From CBDCWT01 sp965223305 (GTDB taxonomy: Bacteria > Planctomycetota > Planctomycetia > Pirellulales > Pirellulaceae), in the NCBI GenBank assembly GCA_965223305.1, contig CBDCWT010000067.1, positions 39,113 through 103,112 on the forward strand: a DNA stretch of 64,000 nt, written 5' to 3'. Positions 27,566 through 36,249 of this stretch are shown one piece after another. The translations under genes were made by a program, and so were the position numbers. Under the pieces are notes generated by a model. It was given only the letters and a program-made list of their open reading frames with translations, did not search any database and was not told the DNA's origin. How positions within the stretch are numbered: the stretch's first letter is position 1; each line of letters opens with the position of its first letter.

Positions 27566-28391
27566 CTCGGGTACTACCGCTTTTGACTTTACCGTTAATC
27601 GAGACTTCGACACGCGGGGTCAAACGACGGTCGAATTTGCCTTCACCGCTGGCGGCGAGGGATCCGGTCGATCTAGATGATCTCGCTGCGGGGTTGCTCC
27701 CCAGTGGAACACTGGTGTTTGCAGACGGTGTCGCTTCCCTGCCACTGTCCATCGACGTTGTCGGAGATGAAGTTCAGGAGAACGACGAAGGCTTCTTGCT
27801 CGTCTTGTCGTCCCCAGCGGGTGGCAACGCGCAACTGGGTATCGCCACCGCGGGCTGGTGTGGTTCGGAATGACGATAACATCGACTTGGGTGACGCGCC
27901 TGCGGCGGCGCGAACGCGACTGGCCGATAACGGTCCGGCGCACGTTGCGGTTGGACCTACTTTGGGTTCAGCGCGTGACACCGGAAGCGGATGGCCAGCC
28001 GAGCGATAGTGCGGACGGCGATGATTTGGCGGGAACACCGGATGATGAAGACGGGATCACGTTCTTGGCGACGGTCTCCGCCGGCCAGTTAGATGCCGAA
28101 GTGGCCGTCGTTGCCAGTGCTGATGGGCTGCTGGACGCGTGGATCGACTTCAACGGCGACCTCTCGTTCGACGGCGCTAACGAGCAGGTTTTCGCCAGCC
28201 GCGCCGTCCTAGCTGGCAGCAACCTACTGAGTTTTTCAGTGCCCGGCAGCCGCTCGGCAAGGGACAAGTGTCGCCCGTTTCCGCCTCAGCACAACAGGGG
28301 GGCTTGCCCCCACCGGCGGTGCCGCCGACGGTGAGGGTCGAAGACCAGATTGTCATGATCGAGCCTCCGACTGGAAGTGGGCTGTTGTTTT
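27504..28391 (+). pseudogene. Giant surface protein, segment with seven successive single-base insertions (Calx-beta + GEVED)
   Basis: Read with frame changes, this encodes a Calx-beta plus GEVED unit that aligns with the intact unit at 25660-26520: ISVSPFQLVLAEGNSGTTAF, DPVDLDDLAAGLLPSGTL, VVRNDDNIDLGD, DEDGITF, LDAWIDFNGD, VARFRLSTTGGLAPTGG and EVEDQIVMIEPP. Each join needs removal of one base: G in 27504-27506, G in 27659-27661, G in 27852-27854, G in 27983-27984, G in 28245-28246, G in 28335-28337, T in 28388-28391. Residues between the joins match the intact copies well, so the insertions are recent or artefactual. Confidence 0.75.
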
Positions 28392-31300
28392 GACAGTGGG
28401 CAGAGCCTCGGAGACCACGGCAGCTTCGGTGTCGAACTGGGTGACTTGGACGGCGACGGCGACTTGGATGCCTTTGAAGCGGGGTTGGGAAGCAACCGGA
28501 TTTGGATTAACGAAGGCGCGTCGTTCATCGATAGTGGACAGCTCTTGGGTGATCGGGAAAGCACGGACGTTGCACTCGGGGATGTAGACGGAGATGGCGA
28601 TTTGGATGCAGTCGTCGGGAACCGCGATTCCGGCAACCAGGTGTGGTTGAATAGTGCTGGAGTGTTTACGGTCAGCGGTCAAAGTTTGGGCGCGAACAAC
28701 ACCAACGGCGTAGCGCTGGGCGATTTGGATGGCGACGGGGATCTGGACGCGATCACAGCGAACGGTGATGGGGCCAATCGGGTGTGGCTAAACGAAGCGG
28801 GCGTCTTTATCGACAGCGGACAGAACCTGGGGAGCGAGACAAGCACCGATGTCTCGCTCGGCGATCTGGACGGTGATGGGGATCTGGATGCGATCTTTGT
28901 CAACGTGCTGTCGAATCGCATCTGGTTGAACGACACAGGCCATTTTACCGACAGTGGTCAAGTGCTGGGGGACCACAACAGTCGCGGTGTGGCTCTGGGA
29001 GATCTTGATGCTGATGGCGACCTGGATGCGGTCGTGGCTAACTACTTTGATGGACAGTCGAACCATGTGTGGCTTAACTACGGGGGTGAGTTCGTCGACA
29101 GCGGGCAGACGCTAGGGGATCACAATAGCTACGGAGTTTCTCTCGGCGACCTCGACGGGGACGGCGACCTCGACGCGATCGTGGCCAACAGCGACCAAGG
29201 CAACCGGATTTGGTTGAATCGTGCGGGTGTGTTCAGCGACAGCGGCCAGCACCTGGGTACGCACGACAGCCTGGACGTCACGCTTGGCGACGTCGACGGT
29301 GACGGCGATCTGGACGCCATGGTCGTCAATATCTCACAGGGAAATCGAGTCTGGTTGAACCAATCCGCCACGTTTTCCGTGTCCCCCAGGACGCTCGTGC
29401 TGGGTGAAGGCAACAGCGGGTTGACACGATTTGTTTTCGAGGTGACGCGCGAGTTCGACACGCGCGGCGCGGGTTCGATTGACATTTCGTTTGCCCCCAG
29501 CGGCAGTGATCCGGCGGAGCCGGACGATTTGCTGGGCACATTTCCCGACGGCACACTCGACTTTCCAGACGGAGTTAGCAGCCGGCTGATTGCCGTCGAA
29601 GTGGTCGGCGATACCGTCGCCGAGAACGACGAGGAGTTCACTTTGGTGCTCTCCAATCCGGTGGGTGTCAACGCCACGATAGGTTCGGCAACCGCGGTAG
29701 CCACCATCCGCAACGACGACAACGTCGATCTTGGCGACTTGCCGGCGCCTTTCGCAACCCTGTTGGCGGACAACGGACCGGCACACGCCGCCATTGGCCC
29801 GACGCTGGGGAGTGGGCGGGATACGGAGGCGGACGGTCAGCCGAGTGCCGCCGCCGATGGCGACGATACGACCGCCGCGCCGGACGAAGATGGAGTGAGT
29901 TTCGCTGCCACGATTTTCGCCGGACAACTAGACGCGAGCTTGACGGCCACGGCAAGCGAGGCGGCGCTGCTGGACGGGTGGATCGACTTTGATGGGGATG
30001 GCACGTTTTCCGGTGCCCGGGAACAGGTCTTCGTGAGCGCGCCGGTGCAGGCCGGTAGCAACACCCTGGATTTCGTCGTGCCGCCCGATGCCCGGGTTGG
30101 CGAGACCTTCGCCCGCTTCCGGTTGAGCAGCGCCGGAGGGCTAGCGCCTATCGGTGGCGCCGCCGACGGGGAAGTTGAGGACTACAGGTTGTCGATCCTG
30201 CCACCCGGCGGTGTGGGGCGTTTCGACGACAGTGACCAAAACTTGGGAGATCACAGCAGCTTCGCTGTCTCGTTAGGGGACGTTGACGGGGACGGAGACT
30301 TAGATGCGTTCGTCGCTGCCTTGCGAAATGCCGATCGCATTTGGTTGAACGATGGAGGCACGTTCAGTGACAGTGGACAGACGCTCGGAGATCACCAAAG
30401 TGGGGCGGTTGCCCTTGGCGACTTGGATGGCGACGGAGACTTAGACGCATTCGTTGCCCAGCGGGATGGTGGGAATCGCATTTGGCAGAACGACAACGGC
30501 ACTTTCAGCGACACCGGCCAACTGCTAAGTCGTGGCGAGTCGCGGGGAGTTGCCCTCGGAGATCTCGATGGCGATGGGGACCTGGATGCGATCGTTGCCA
30601 ACCTGGACGGAACCAACCGTATCTGGTTGAACGAACTAGGCACGTTTAGCGACAACGGACAGACTCTCGGCAGTGACGCGAGTGTCGCGATCGCGTTGGG
30701 GGATCTTGATCGCGACGGCGATTTAGACGCATTCGTGGCTAACGATGGTGCGAACAGCGTCTGGCTGAACGAGGACGGCCGCTTCACGGATAGTCGTCAG
30801 CAGCTGGGCGACCACGATAGCAGCGGTGTTTCCCTGGGCGACTTGGACGGTGACGGCGATTTGGACGCATTCGTCGCTAACTATTCAGGTGGAGAAGCCA
30901 ACCGCATCTGGCTCAATGATGGCGGAGTTTTCACCGATAGCGGACAGATGTTGGGTGATCACCGCAGCTACAAGGTCGCGCTCGGTGACTTGGACGGCGA
31001 CGGCGATCTAGATGCGTTTTCGGTCAATAGCCTGCAAGCAAATCGCATTTGGACGAACGACGCTGGCCAGTTTGAAGCCACCGGCCAGAGCCTGGGCGAC
31101 GGCGATAGTTTGGACGTCGCCCTTGGTGACCTGGACGGCGACGGCGACCTGGATGCGCTGGTGGCCAATTTCTTGGCAGGCGACCGAGTGTGGCTAAACC
31201 AAGTTCCGGTACCACGAGCGACATTAGAAGTCGATGAGACGACCATCCCCGAGGCGAACGGCGTAGCGACCGTGACAGTCACGCTCTCCGAAGTTGCTGG

Positions 31301-33305
31301 CGAACCGGTTACGGTAGAGCTTGGATTCACCGGCACTGCCACCGCCGAGGACTTCGCGGCATCTGCGACTCAGGTGGTGATTGCCGCCGGAGCGACGAGC
31401 GGGTCGGTGACCGTGACCGCGGTTCAAGACACCGCAGATGAAGCAGACGAGACGGTTGTTGTCGACATCTCGTCAGTTGTGGGTGGCAAAGCGGCAGGTG
31501 AACAGCAAGTGACGATCACGATCACCGATGACGACGAGCGAACTGGTTTGGTTGTGACATCGCTGTCCCCGACCAGCACCGGGTTTGTCGCAGAGTTCAG
31601 TGGCGAACTCGAGACAAGCTCGTTGAACCTCTTTGGTTCGCCGACCGACGTAGTGTTGCAAGGCCAGACGAGTGGTCCTGTCAGCGGCTCGTTAGTCGTC
31701 GGTGCCTCGGCGACGCAGGTGACGTTTATCAGGACGGCCGAGCCGCTGACCGCGGACACGTATACGGTCAGACTGCGGAGCGGAGCCGACGCATTTCAGT
31801 CGGTGGACGGTTTTCTCCTGGATGGTGATGACGACGGCACGGCAGGCGACGACTTTGTAACTTCGTTTACGGTCGACCCCTCGCCGCCAAATACGATTAC
31901 GGTCGACCTGCCGGACTTTGTCCGTGGCCCTGGGCAAGACGTCAACCTGCCGGTCGATTCCACGAACGGAATTCCACTTTCGCTGAGTGATGGGACAGAC
32001 GTGCGAGCTGTCGATCTGCAGATCCGCTTCGACTCTCAGCTGTTGGAGATCGTGGGAGCGACGGTGGCGGATGGTATGCCGGCGGGTGCGGCGGTGACGC
32101 TGGACACATCGACCGCCGGTTTGGCGGTTGTCAACTTCACGAGCCCGTCAGCTTTGCCCGAAGGACGCTCGACATTGGTCAATCTGTTGGCCCGTGTGCC
32201 GACGGCGAACGCCAATGCGATTTACCGCAGTAAGCAAGTATTGGATCTGCACAGCGTGTCGGTACGCGACGCGGGTGCAAATCCACTGCCTGTATTGGCG
32301 GACGATGCGATCCATGTTTCGATGTATTTGGGAGACGCTTCGGGGAACGGACGGATTAACGCTGCCGATGCGTCACGGGTGGCGCGGGTGGCCGCCTTGC
32401 TGGAAACCGGTTTCCCGGCTGCTCGCCTGGCTGACCCGACTCTGACCGGGGACGTCACTAGGAATGGAAGGATCAACGCATCTGACGCAGCTACGGTCGC
32501 CAGATTCGGCGCGTTGCTGCCGGCGCCTCAGATTCCCCCGGTTCCCTTCGGGGTCGTCACGACTCCGATCACCGGTGGGCCCGATCCGCGGCTGCGAATC
32601 CCCAGAGATTTAACCGCCGCTGCCGCGGGCTCGGTTACCGTGCCCGTCTACCTGGACAGCGTGATTGATCTCCAGGCTCCACATCGATTGGCAGGTGTGG
32701 ATGCCGTGATTCGATTCGACCCCAACGTTTTAACGGTGACCTCGATCACAGCTGGCGGGTTTGTCACACGCGATCATACCTGGGCGATCTTCCCAAACGT
32801 CGACAATGAGTCAGGGCGGATTGTCATCTTGGCTTTTACCGGTACCCCAGTAGCTGGTGTTTTTTCCGACGTGCTGGTTGACATTCACTTCGCGGTAAGT
32901 CCGACTGCACCATCCGGCGCGACCGCCATCAACCTCGTTGCTTCGGATGGCGCCGCAGTCACCGACTTGTTGGACGAACAGGACGGATTCTTGACGCTCG
33001 ATGGGCCGCTGACCAATGCCCCGGACGATCCGGTCGACGGACTGCTGACGATCTACGCGAACACGGGTGGGTGGTCGCTGGTGAAGCACCGGGCTGACGC
33101 AGTGCAGCCAGGCCATCGAGCGGTACCGGCGTCCGTGCGGTACGCTGGTACGAGGCGGGACGATGGCACGGCGCGGCAGATCGAGTCGGAGAAATCCAGG
33201 CGAGTGCTTCCGGCCGTGAGTGCCATGGATGACGAAGGATATCTGCGATCGGTGGACCATCTGTTCGCCGAGTTGGGAGATCTCCAACCGCTACCTACAG
33301 AGTGA
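28377..33305 (+). CDS. Giant surface protein, fragment 3 (propellers 3 and 4, Calx-beta, GEVED, cohesin-like, dockerin)
   Basis: A 1,642-residue open frame with no breaks. It holds propeller 3 (seven blades, 28391-29360), Calx-beta and GEVED (29365-30215), propeller 4 (seven blades, 30217-31200), a Calx-beta domain ending ITITDDDE (31206-31545), an Ig-like region, a cohesin-like domain (about 31890-32325; VDLQIRFDSQLLEIVGA), two dockerin-type loops (32331-32520), a second cohesin-like domain (about 32600-33050; GVDAVIRFDPNVLTVTSI) and a C-terminal tail. The second cohesin-like domain resembles that of the protein at 61268-62137. The GTG at 28377 is only the first in-frame start, not a natural one. 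Confidence 0.75.
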   Translation: MGCCFDSGQSLGDHGSFGVELGDLDGDGDLDAFEAGLGSNRIWINEGASFIDSGQLLGDRESTDVALGDVDGDGDLDAVVGNRDSGNQVWLNSAGVFTVSGQSLGANNTNGVALGDLDGDGDLDAITANGDGANRVWLNEAGVFIDSGQNLGSETSTDVSLGDLDGDGDLDAIFVNVLSNRIWLNDTGHFTDSGQVLGDHNSRGVALGDLDADGDLDAVVANYFDGQSNHVWLNYGGEFVDSGQTLGDHNSYGVSLGDLDGDGDLDAIVANSDQGNRIWLNRAGVFSDSGQHLGTHDSLDVTLGDVDGDGDLDAMVVNISQGNRVWLNQSATFSVSPRTLVLGEGNSGLTRFVFEVTREFDTRGAGSIDISFAPSGSDPAEPDDLLGTFPDGTLDFPDGVSSRLIAVEVVGDTVAENDEEFTLVLSNPVGVNATIGSATAVATIRNDDNVDLGDLPAPFATLLADNGPAHAAIGPTLGSGRDTEADGQPSAAADGDDTTAAPDEDGVSFAATIFAGQLDASLTATASEAALLDGWIDFDGDGTFSGAREQVFVSAPVQAGSNTLDFVVPPDARVGETFARFRLSSAGGLAPIGGAADGEVEDYRLSILPPGGVGRFDDSDQNLGDHSSFAVSLGDVDGDGDLDAFVAALRNADRIWLNDGGTFSDSGQTLGDHQSGAVALGDLDGDGDLDAFVAQRDGGNRIWQNDNGTFSDTGQLLSRGESRGVALGDLDGDGDLDAIVANLDGTNRIWLNELGTFSDNGQTLGSDASVAIALGDLDRDGDLDAFVANDGANSVWLNEDGRFTDSRQQLGDHDSSGVSLGDLDGDGDLDAFVANYSGGEANRIWLNDGGVFTDSGQMLGDHRSYKVALGDLDGDGDLDAFSVNSLQANRIWTNDAGQFEATGQSLGDGDSLDVALGDLDGDGDLDALVANFLAGDRVWLNQVPVPRATLEVDETTIPEANGVATVTVTLSEVAGEPVTVELGFTGTATAEDFAASATQVVIAAGATSGSVTVTAVQDTADEADETVVVDISSVVGGKAAGEQQVTITITDDDERTGLVVTSLSPTSTGFVAEFSGELETSSLNLFGSPTDVVLQGQTSGPVSGSLVVGASATQVTFIRTAEPLTADTYTVRLRSGADAFQSVDGFLLDGDDDGTAGDDFVTSFTVDPSPPNTITVDLPDFVRGPGQDVNLPVDSTNGIPLSLSDGTDVRAVDLQIRFDSQLLEIVGATVADGMPAGAAVTLDTSTAGLAVVNFTSPSALPEGRSTLVNLLARVPTANANAIYRSKQVLDLHSVSVRDAGANPLPVLADDAIHVSMYLGDASGNGRINAADASRVARVAALLETGFPAARLADPTLTGDVTRNGRINASDAATVARFGALLPAPQIPPVPFGVVTTPITGGPDPRLRIPRDLTAAAAGSVTVPVYLDSVIDLQAPHRLAGVDAVIRFDPNVLTVTSITAGGFVTRDHTWAIFPNVDNESGRIVILAFTGTPVAGVFSDVLVDIHFAVSPTAPSGATAINLVASDGAAVTDLLDEQDGFLTLDGPLTNAPDDPVDGLLTIYANTGGWSLVKHRADAVQPGHRAVPASVRYAGTRRDDGTARQIESEKSRRVLPAVSAMDDEGYLRSVDHLFAELGDLQPLPTE

Positions 33306-33925
33306 GAAAATTCGTGCACCGATTGCACTTGCTGTTTTTGCTTACTGTGCCGACGACTGTGTTGGCGACTGACGTTGTCGAGGTCGCTCGGTCCTATCCA
33401 GACGGTGGTGGCTACAACCGTCAGTGGGCCGGATCGGGAACTCCGGAGGCCTTGCGTTTCAAAGGCGAGCAGATCTTAGCGAAAGGGAAGGGTGGTACCT
33501 ACTGTTGTGGATTCACCTTCACGGTGGCGTTCAAGGTCGCCCAGCAACGTCGCCTGTTGGTTGACAAGACGGTGGAAGAGATTCGGACCTTTCAAAAGCG
33601 TTGGTATGGGGTGAAAGATCAGAGCGGCGGTACGCTTTGCGTCTTCGCCGTCGAGCGGCTGGGGATCGGCAAAGCCGTCACGCACGCCGATGCGAAGCCG
33701 GGAGACATGGTACAGTTCTGGCGAACCGATCAAACGGGACACAGCGTGATGTTGCTAGAGTGGATTGAGGAACAAGGCCAACGGCTTGGAATCCGATATC
33801 GCAGCTCGCAAGCGTCCACCGAGGGAATTGGTGACCGCACCGAGTACTTTAGTGACGTGCCGGGGAGGGGAGGGAAGATTCTCCGTCAGCGAACCTACGT
33901 CTGTCGGCTCAAACGACGAAAGTAG
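33302..33925 (+). CDS. Secreted papain-fold-like (NlpC/P60- or CHAP-like) protein
   Basis: A 207-residue protein with a signal peptide (MRKFVHRLHLLFLLTVPTTV, cleavage near VLA-TD). It has GGTYCCGFTFTVAF (residues about 63-76), where a Cys followed by Gly-Phe at a helix start resembles the nucleophile of papain-fold amidases, and AKPGDMVQFW...TGHSVMLLEW (about 127-150), where the GD/GH pattern resembles the NlpC/P60 or CHAP histidine. It may hydrolyse a peptide or amide bond in the envelope. GTG 33302 overlaps the giant gene's stop as GTGA, so the two are likely translated together. Family assignment is tentative. Confidence 0.6.
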   Translation: MRKFVHRLHLLFLLTVPTTVLATDVVEVARSYPDGGGYNRQWAGSGTPEALRFKGEQILAKGKGGTYCCGFTFTVAFKVAQQRRLLVDKTVEEIRTFQKRWYGVKDQSGGTLCVFAVERLGIGKAVTHADAKPGDMVQFWRTDQTGHSVMLLEWIEEQGQRLGIRYRSSQASTEGIGDRTEYFSDVPGRGGKILRQRTYVCRLKRRK

Positions 33926-33926
33926 C

Positions 33927-34028
33927 AGGCACACTCCGTGTGCCGTCCGCCTGGCTTGGTTATGGCATGGGACGTGCGTACTATTTAGTTACGGCGTGGT
34001 TACGGCACGCGGAGCGTGCCTACTACTT
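33927..34028. repeat. Palindromic repeat cluster (GGCACRCGGAGYGTGCC family), left flank of transposase
   Basis: Contains GCAGGCACACTCCGTGTGCC (33928-33947) and GTTACGGCACGCGGAGCGTG (34000-34019) followed by CCTACTAC, opposite orientations of one unit. Equivalent units lie on the other side of the transposase at 34698-34861, so the gene is bracketed by its probable cognate repeats. Confidence 0.8.
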
Positions 34029-34072
34029 TGACGGCGCGATGAGCGTGGGTATTACTTTGGAGCAGTCATCGT

Positions 34073-34697
34073 TTGTTCGAGCTGTTTGATCCTGATGGTG
34101 ACTATCGCGTTACTGCCGGGAGTAATTTGCCGCATTGGTACCAACCTGGCGTTACGTATTTCGTCACGTTTCGAACGGCAGACTCTATCCCGGTACAGGT
34201 GTCGAGACGGTGGCATTTGGAACGCGAACGATGGCTCGAAGAACGGGGGATCTCGACGTCGGCAGCGAACTGGAAAGACCAACTTGCAGCGCTTTCTCGC
34301 GACAAACGAAAGCAATTTCACGAGACCTTTTCCCGTGAGTATCTCGAGCACCTCGACAGGGGATGGGGTGCATGTGTGCTTCGTCGCAGATAGCCTGATG
34401 TACTTTGACGAGGATCGATACCACATGGGGGACTTTGTGGTGATGCCGAATCATGTGCATCTGCTGGTCTGCTTGATTGGCGAGATTGACGTCCTTGACC
34501 AGTGCTACTCGTGGAAGAGGTTTTCGGCCGGCAAGATCAACAAGACGCTGGGGAAATCGGGACGATTTTGGCAGGAAGAGAGTTTCGATCATCTTGTGCG
34601 ATCACCGGAACAGCTGGAAGCAATTCAACGGTATATCGCGACCAACCCTAGACGACTTTGCCAGGGAGAGTATTACGTGCGTCAGTTAGGAAAGTAG
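34073..34697 (+). pseudogene. REP-associated tyrosine transposase (RAYT, Y1_Tnp), frameshifted
   Basis: The first frame (34073-34393) has the RAYT opening FDPDGDYRVTAG, LPHWYQPGVTYFVTFRTADS and EYLEHLDRGWGACVLRR. The second frame (to 34697) continues with ADSLMYFDEDRYHMGDFVVM, the HUH motif PNHVHLLV, KINKTLGKSGRFWQEESFDH and EAIQRYIATNP. They join between about 34376 and 34392 by a net +1, with a few residues (usually RPE-IA-IV) apparently missing. RAYTs nick at REP palindromes and are thought to have spread them; this copy is probably inactive. A catalytic Tyr is not certain; the usual position reads QCYSWKRF. Confidence 0.82.
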
Positions 34698-34886
34698 CAG
34701 GCACACTCCGTGTGCCGTCCGCCTGGTTTGGCATGGGACGTGCGTACTATTTAGTTACGGCTTGGTTACGGCACACGGAGTGTGCCTACTACTTTGGTTG
34801 CGGCACGCGGAGCGTGCCTACTACTTTGGTTACGGCACGCGGAGCGTGCCTACTACTTTGGCGGCATGCGGATTGTGGGTACTACT
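34698..34886. repeat. Palindromic repeat cluster, right flank of transposase
   Basis: Four to five units of the same family as at 33927-34028: GCAGGCACACTCCGTGTGCC at about 34698, then GGTTACGGCACACGGAGTGT, GGTTGCGGCACGCGGAGCGT and GGTTACGGCACGCGGAGCGT, each followed by GCCTACTACTTTGG, and a decayed unit CGGCATGCGGATTGTGGGTA. The last units repeat at a spacing of about 34 bases. There are no unique spacers, so it is not CRISPR. No gene lies between 34698 and 34997. Confidence 0.85.
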
Positions 34887-34997
34887 TTAGTCGAGCGTAT
34901 TTGTCGGTTGTGATAGTTGTAGCGATCGGAAAGGTCTTGCCGTGTGGTAGCCAGTTGGTGGTGAATTCGGACTGGGAATCCGATACCGATACTGGCA

Positions 34998-35144
34998 ATG
35001 AATACCGGACCAAAACAAGAGCCAGAGCAGCCTCGTTCGACGACCACGACGCATTCCGCGGTCGACAAGAACACACTTCTCCGCAAGAAATTGTTGGAGA
35101 TGATCAAGAAGAACGAGGAACTTCGGCAGGCCAAGCCCAGATAG
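34998..35144 (+). CDS. Small hypothetical protein (48 aa)
   Basis: ATG 34998 opens a 48-codon frame, MNTGPKQEPEQPRSTTTTHS then a basic/acidic helix LLRKKLLEMIKKNEELRQAK. The composition is protein-like: a short disordered start, then a strongly amphipathic helix. No family was recognised. A perfect hairpin follows 30 bases after the stop. No clear ribosome-binding site is seen, so the gene is only moderately supported. Confidence 0.4.
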   Translation: MNTGPKQEPEQPRSTTTTHSAVDKNTLLRKKLLEMIKKNEELRQAKPR

Positions 35145-35173
35145 GCTGCCGAAGTCGGGCGCCCGCTTCCTGT

Positions 35174-35198
35174 GAAGAACGCCACCCTGGCGTTCTTC
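35174..35198. terminator. Perfect 11-bp hairpin after the 48-aa gene
   Basis: GAAGAACGCCA pairs fully with TGGCGTTCTTC around a CCC loop. No T run follows, so it is either a factor-dependent terminator or a transcript-end barrier. It lies between the small + gene and the convergent TatD-like gene, a sensible place for a terminator. Confidence 0.45.
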
Positions 35199-35313
35199 AA
35201 TCTGCTATGCGCGAAACAGCTGCGCGTCTTGCAATTCAACGACCGACGTTGCTGATTTGGTGCCCACGTCGGTCACGCAGCCAGTCGGTACGACGCTCGT
35301 TGAGCCGACAAGT

Positions 35314-36156
35314 CTAGACTTTCGCGTTGTTGGACTCGCTGTCCACGCCCGGTGGCGTAAACTGAAATCCTCGGCTTTGGCTGAAGAACGCCAGCGGGTT
35401 GTCATAGACAACTTGCCGAATGAGCTGTTCGGAGTGACCTCGCCGACGCATCTCGAGAATGAAGTCCGGGACCGCGGTTGGCTTCGAGGGCCCCCAGTCA
35501 CCGGCGGAGTTAACCAGCAGTCGCTCGGGCCCATACATCTCGACGATATCCGCAGCTCTCTGAGGCGTGCATTTGGAGATCGGATAAAGCGTCATGCCTG
35601 CCCAAAACCCCTCGTCGCGGACGTGCCGCACCGTATGTTCCTCGACGTGGTCCACCAGTACACGACCGCGGTCGACACGGCTGTGGTCACAGAGCATGTC
35701 GAGGATCATTCGCGTACCCTGATACTTGTCTTCCAGGTGAGGGGTGTGGATGAGAATCTGCTGGTTGTGGTTGATTGCCAACTCAACATGTTCCATGAAA
35801 ATAGTGGCCTCGTTCTTGGTGTTCTTGTTGAGGCCGATCTCGCCGATCCCCAGCACGTTGGAGCGGTCTAAGAACTCGGGAATCATCGCGATGACTTCAC
35901 GTGACAGGCTCACGTTTTCCGCCTCCTTGGCGTTAATGCACAGCCACGTGAAGTGCTGGATCTTGTACTGGCTGGCGCGGTTCGGCTCGAACTCCGTCAG
36001 CTGTCGAAAATAGTCGCGAAAACTCTCCACGCTGCCGCGATCGAATCCGGCCCAGAACGCCGGCTCGCTCATCGCCACACATCCCATTTTTGCCAAGGTC
36101 TCATAGTCATCGGTGGTGCGGGACACCATGTGAATGTGCGGGTCAAAGTAGTACAT
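35314..36156 (-). CDS. TatD-like metal-dependent hydrolase (EboB-like)
   Basis: A 280-residue TIM-barrel hydrolase. Metal ligands are visible: DPHIHM near the N terminus (HxH), GEIGLN (Glu), ILIHTPH (His), VDHVEEHT (His) and NSAGDWGPS (Asp). The length and the opening YYFDPHIHMVSRTTDDYE resemble the TatD-family member of ebo gene clusters more than DNase TatD. Ebo proteins are thought to help export precursors to the periplasm, but no other ebo gene is recognised nearby. ATG 36156 gives the family-like start; ATG 36198 adds 14 unlikely residues. It lies downstream of the 88-residue gene on the same strand and is probably in one operon with it. Confidence 0.8.
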   Translation of the reverse strand: MYYFDPHIHMVSRTTDDYETLAKMGCVAMSEPAFWAGFDRGSVESFRDYFRQLTEFEPNRASQYKIQHFTWLCINAKEAENVSLSREVIAMIPEFLDRSNVLGIGEIGLNKNTKNEATIFMEHVELAINHNQQILIHTPHLEDKYQGTRMILDMLCDHSRVDRGRVLVDHVEEHTVRHVRDEGFWAGMTLYPISKCTPQRAADIVEMYGPERLLVNSAGDWGPSKPTAVPDFILEMRRRGHSEQLIRQVVYDNPLAFFSQSRGFQFTPPGVDSESNNAKV

Positions 36157-36249
36157 ACACGATTCTCCGTGATGTGGTGGCGGCGGCTCGGTTGCCACCG
36201 CGCTGAATCTGTTGTCTGACGCGCTTCCGGAACGCGTCGCGGGTCCGCC

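Larger units (their letters stand above)
24240..33305 (+). pseudogene. Giant multidomain cell-surface protein (four FG-GAP propellers, Calx-beta, GEVED, cohesin-like, dockerin), multiply frameshifted
   Basis: Once frame breaks are repaired this is one protein of about 3,000 residues. ATG 24240 follows AGGAG. Order: basic leader with LLPLEPRILLTA (planctomycete surface-protein motif); SbsA-type Ig domain; seven FG-GAP/VCBS repeats; Calx-beta; GEVED; seven repeats; Calx-beta and GEVED (broken); seven repeats; Calx-beta; GEVED; seven repeats; Calx-beta; Ig-like; cohesin-like; two dockerin motifs (GDASGNGRINAADAS, GDVTRNGRINASDAA); second cohesin-like; tail ending VDHLFAELGDLQ. The repeats carry DxDxDGxxD calcium loops (GDLDGDGDLDA). 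Breaks lie near 25095-25109 and at seven sites from 27504 to 28391. A secreted, calcium-stabilised adhesin is likely; whether it is expressed intact is uncertain. Confidence 0.8.

Noticed and set aside
27504..28391. Programmed ribosomal frameshifting in the giant gene
   Set aside because: Seven shifts in one direction within 0.9 kb, without slippery heptamers or a shared signal, cannot plausibly be decoded; artefact or decay is simpler.
34698..34886. CRISPR array
   Set aside because: The units are adjacent palindromes with near-identical intervening sequence and no unique spacers, and no cas gene is present.
35257..35871. 204-codon plus-strand frame
   Set aside because: It is opposite the TatD-like gene, whose five metal-ligand motifs are intact; the plus-strand product has no recognisable feature.
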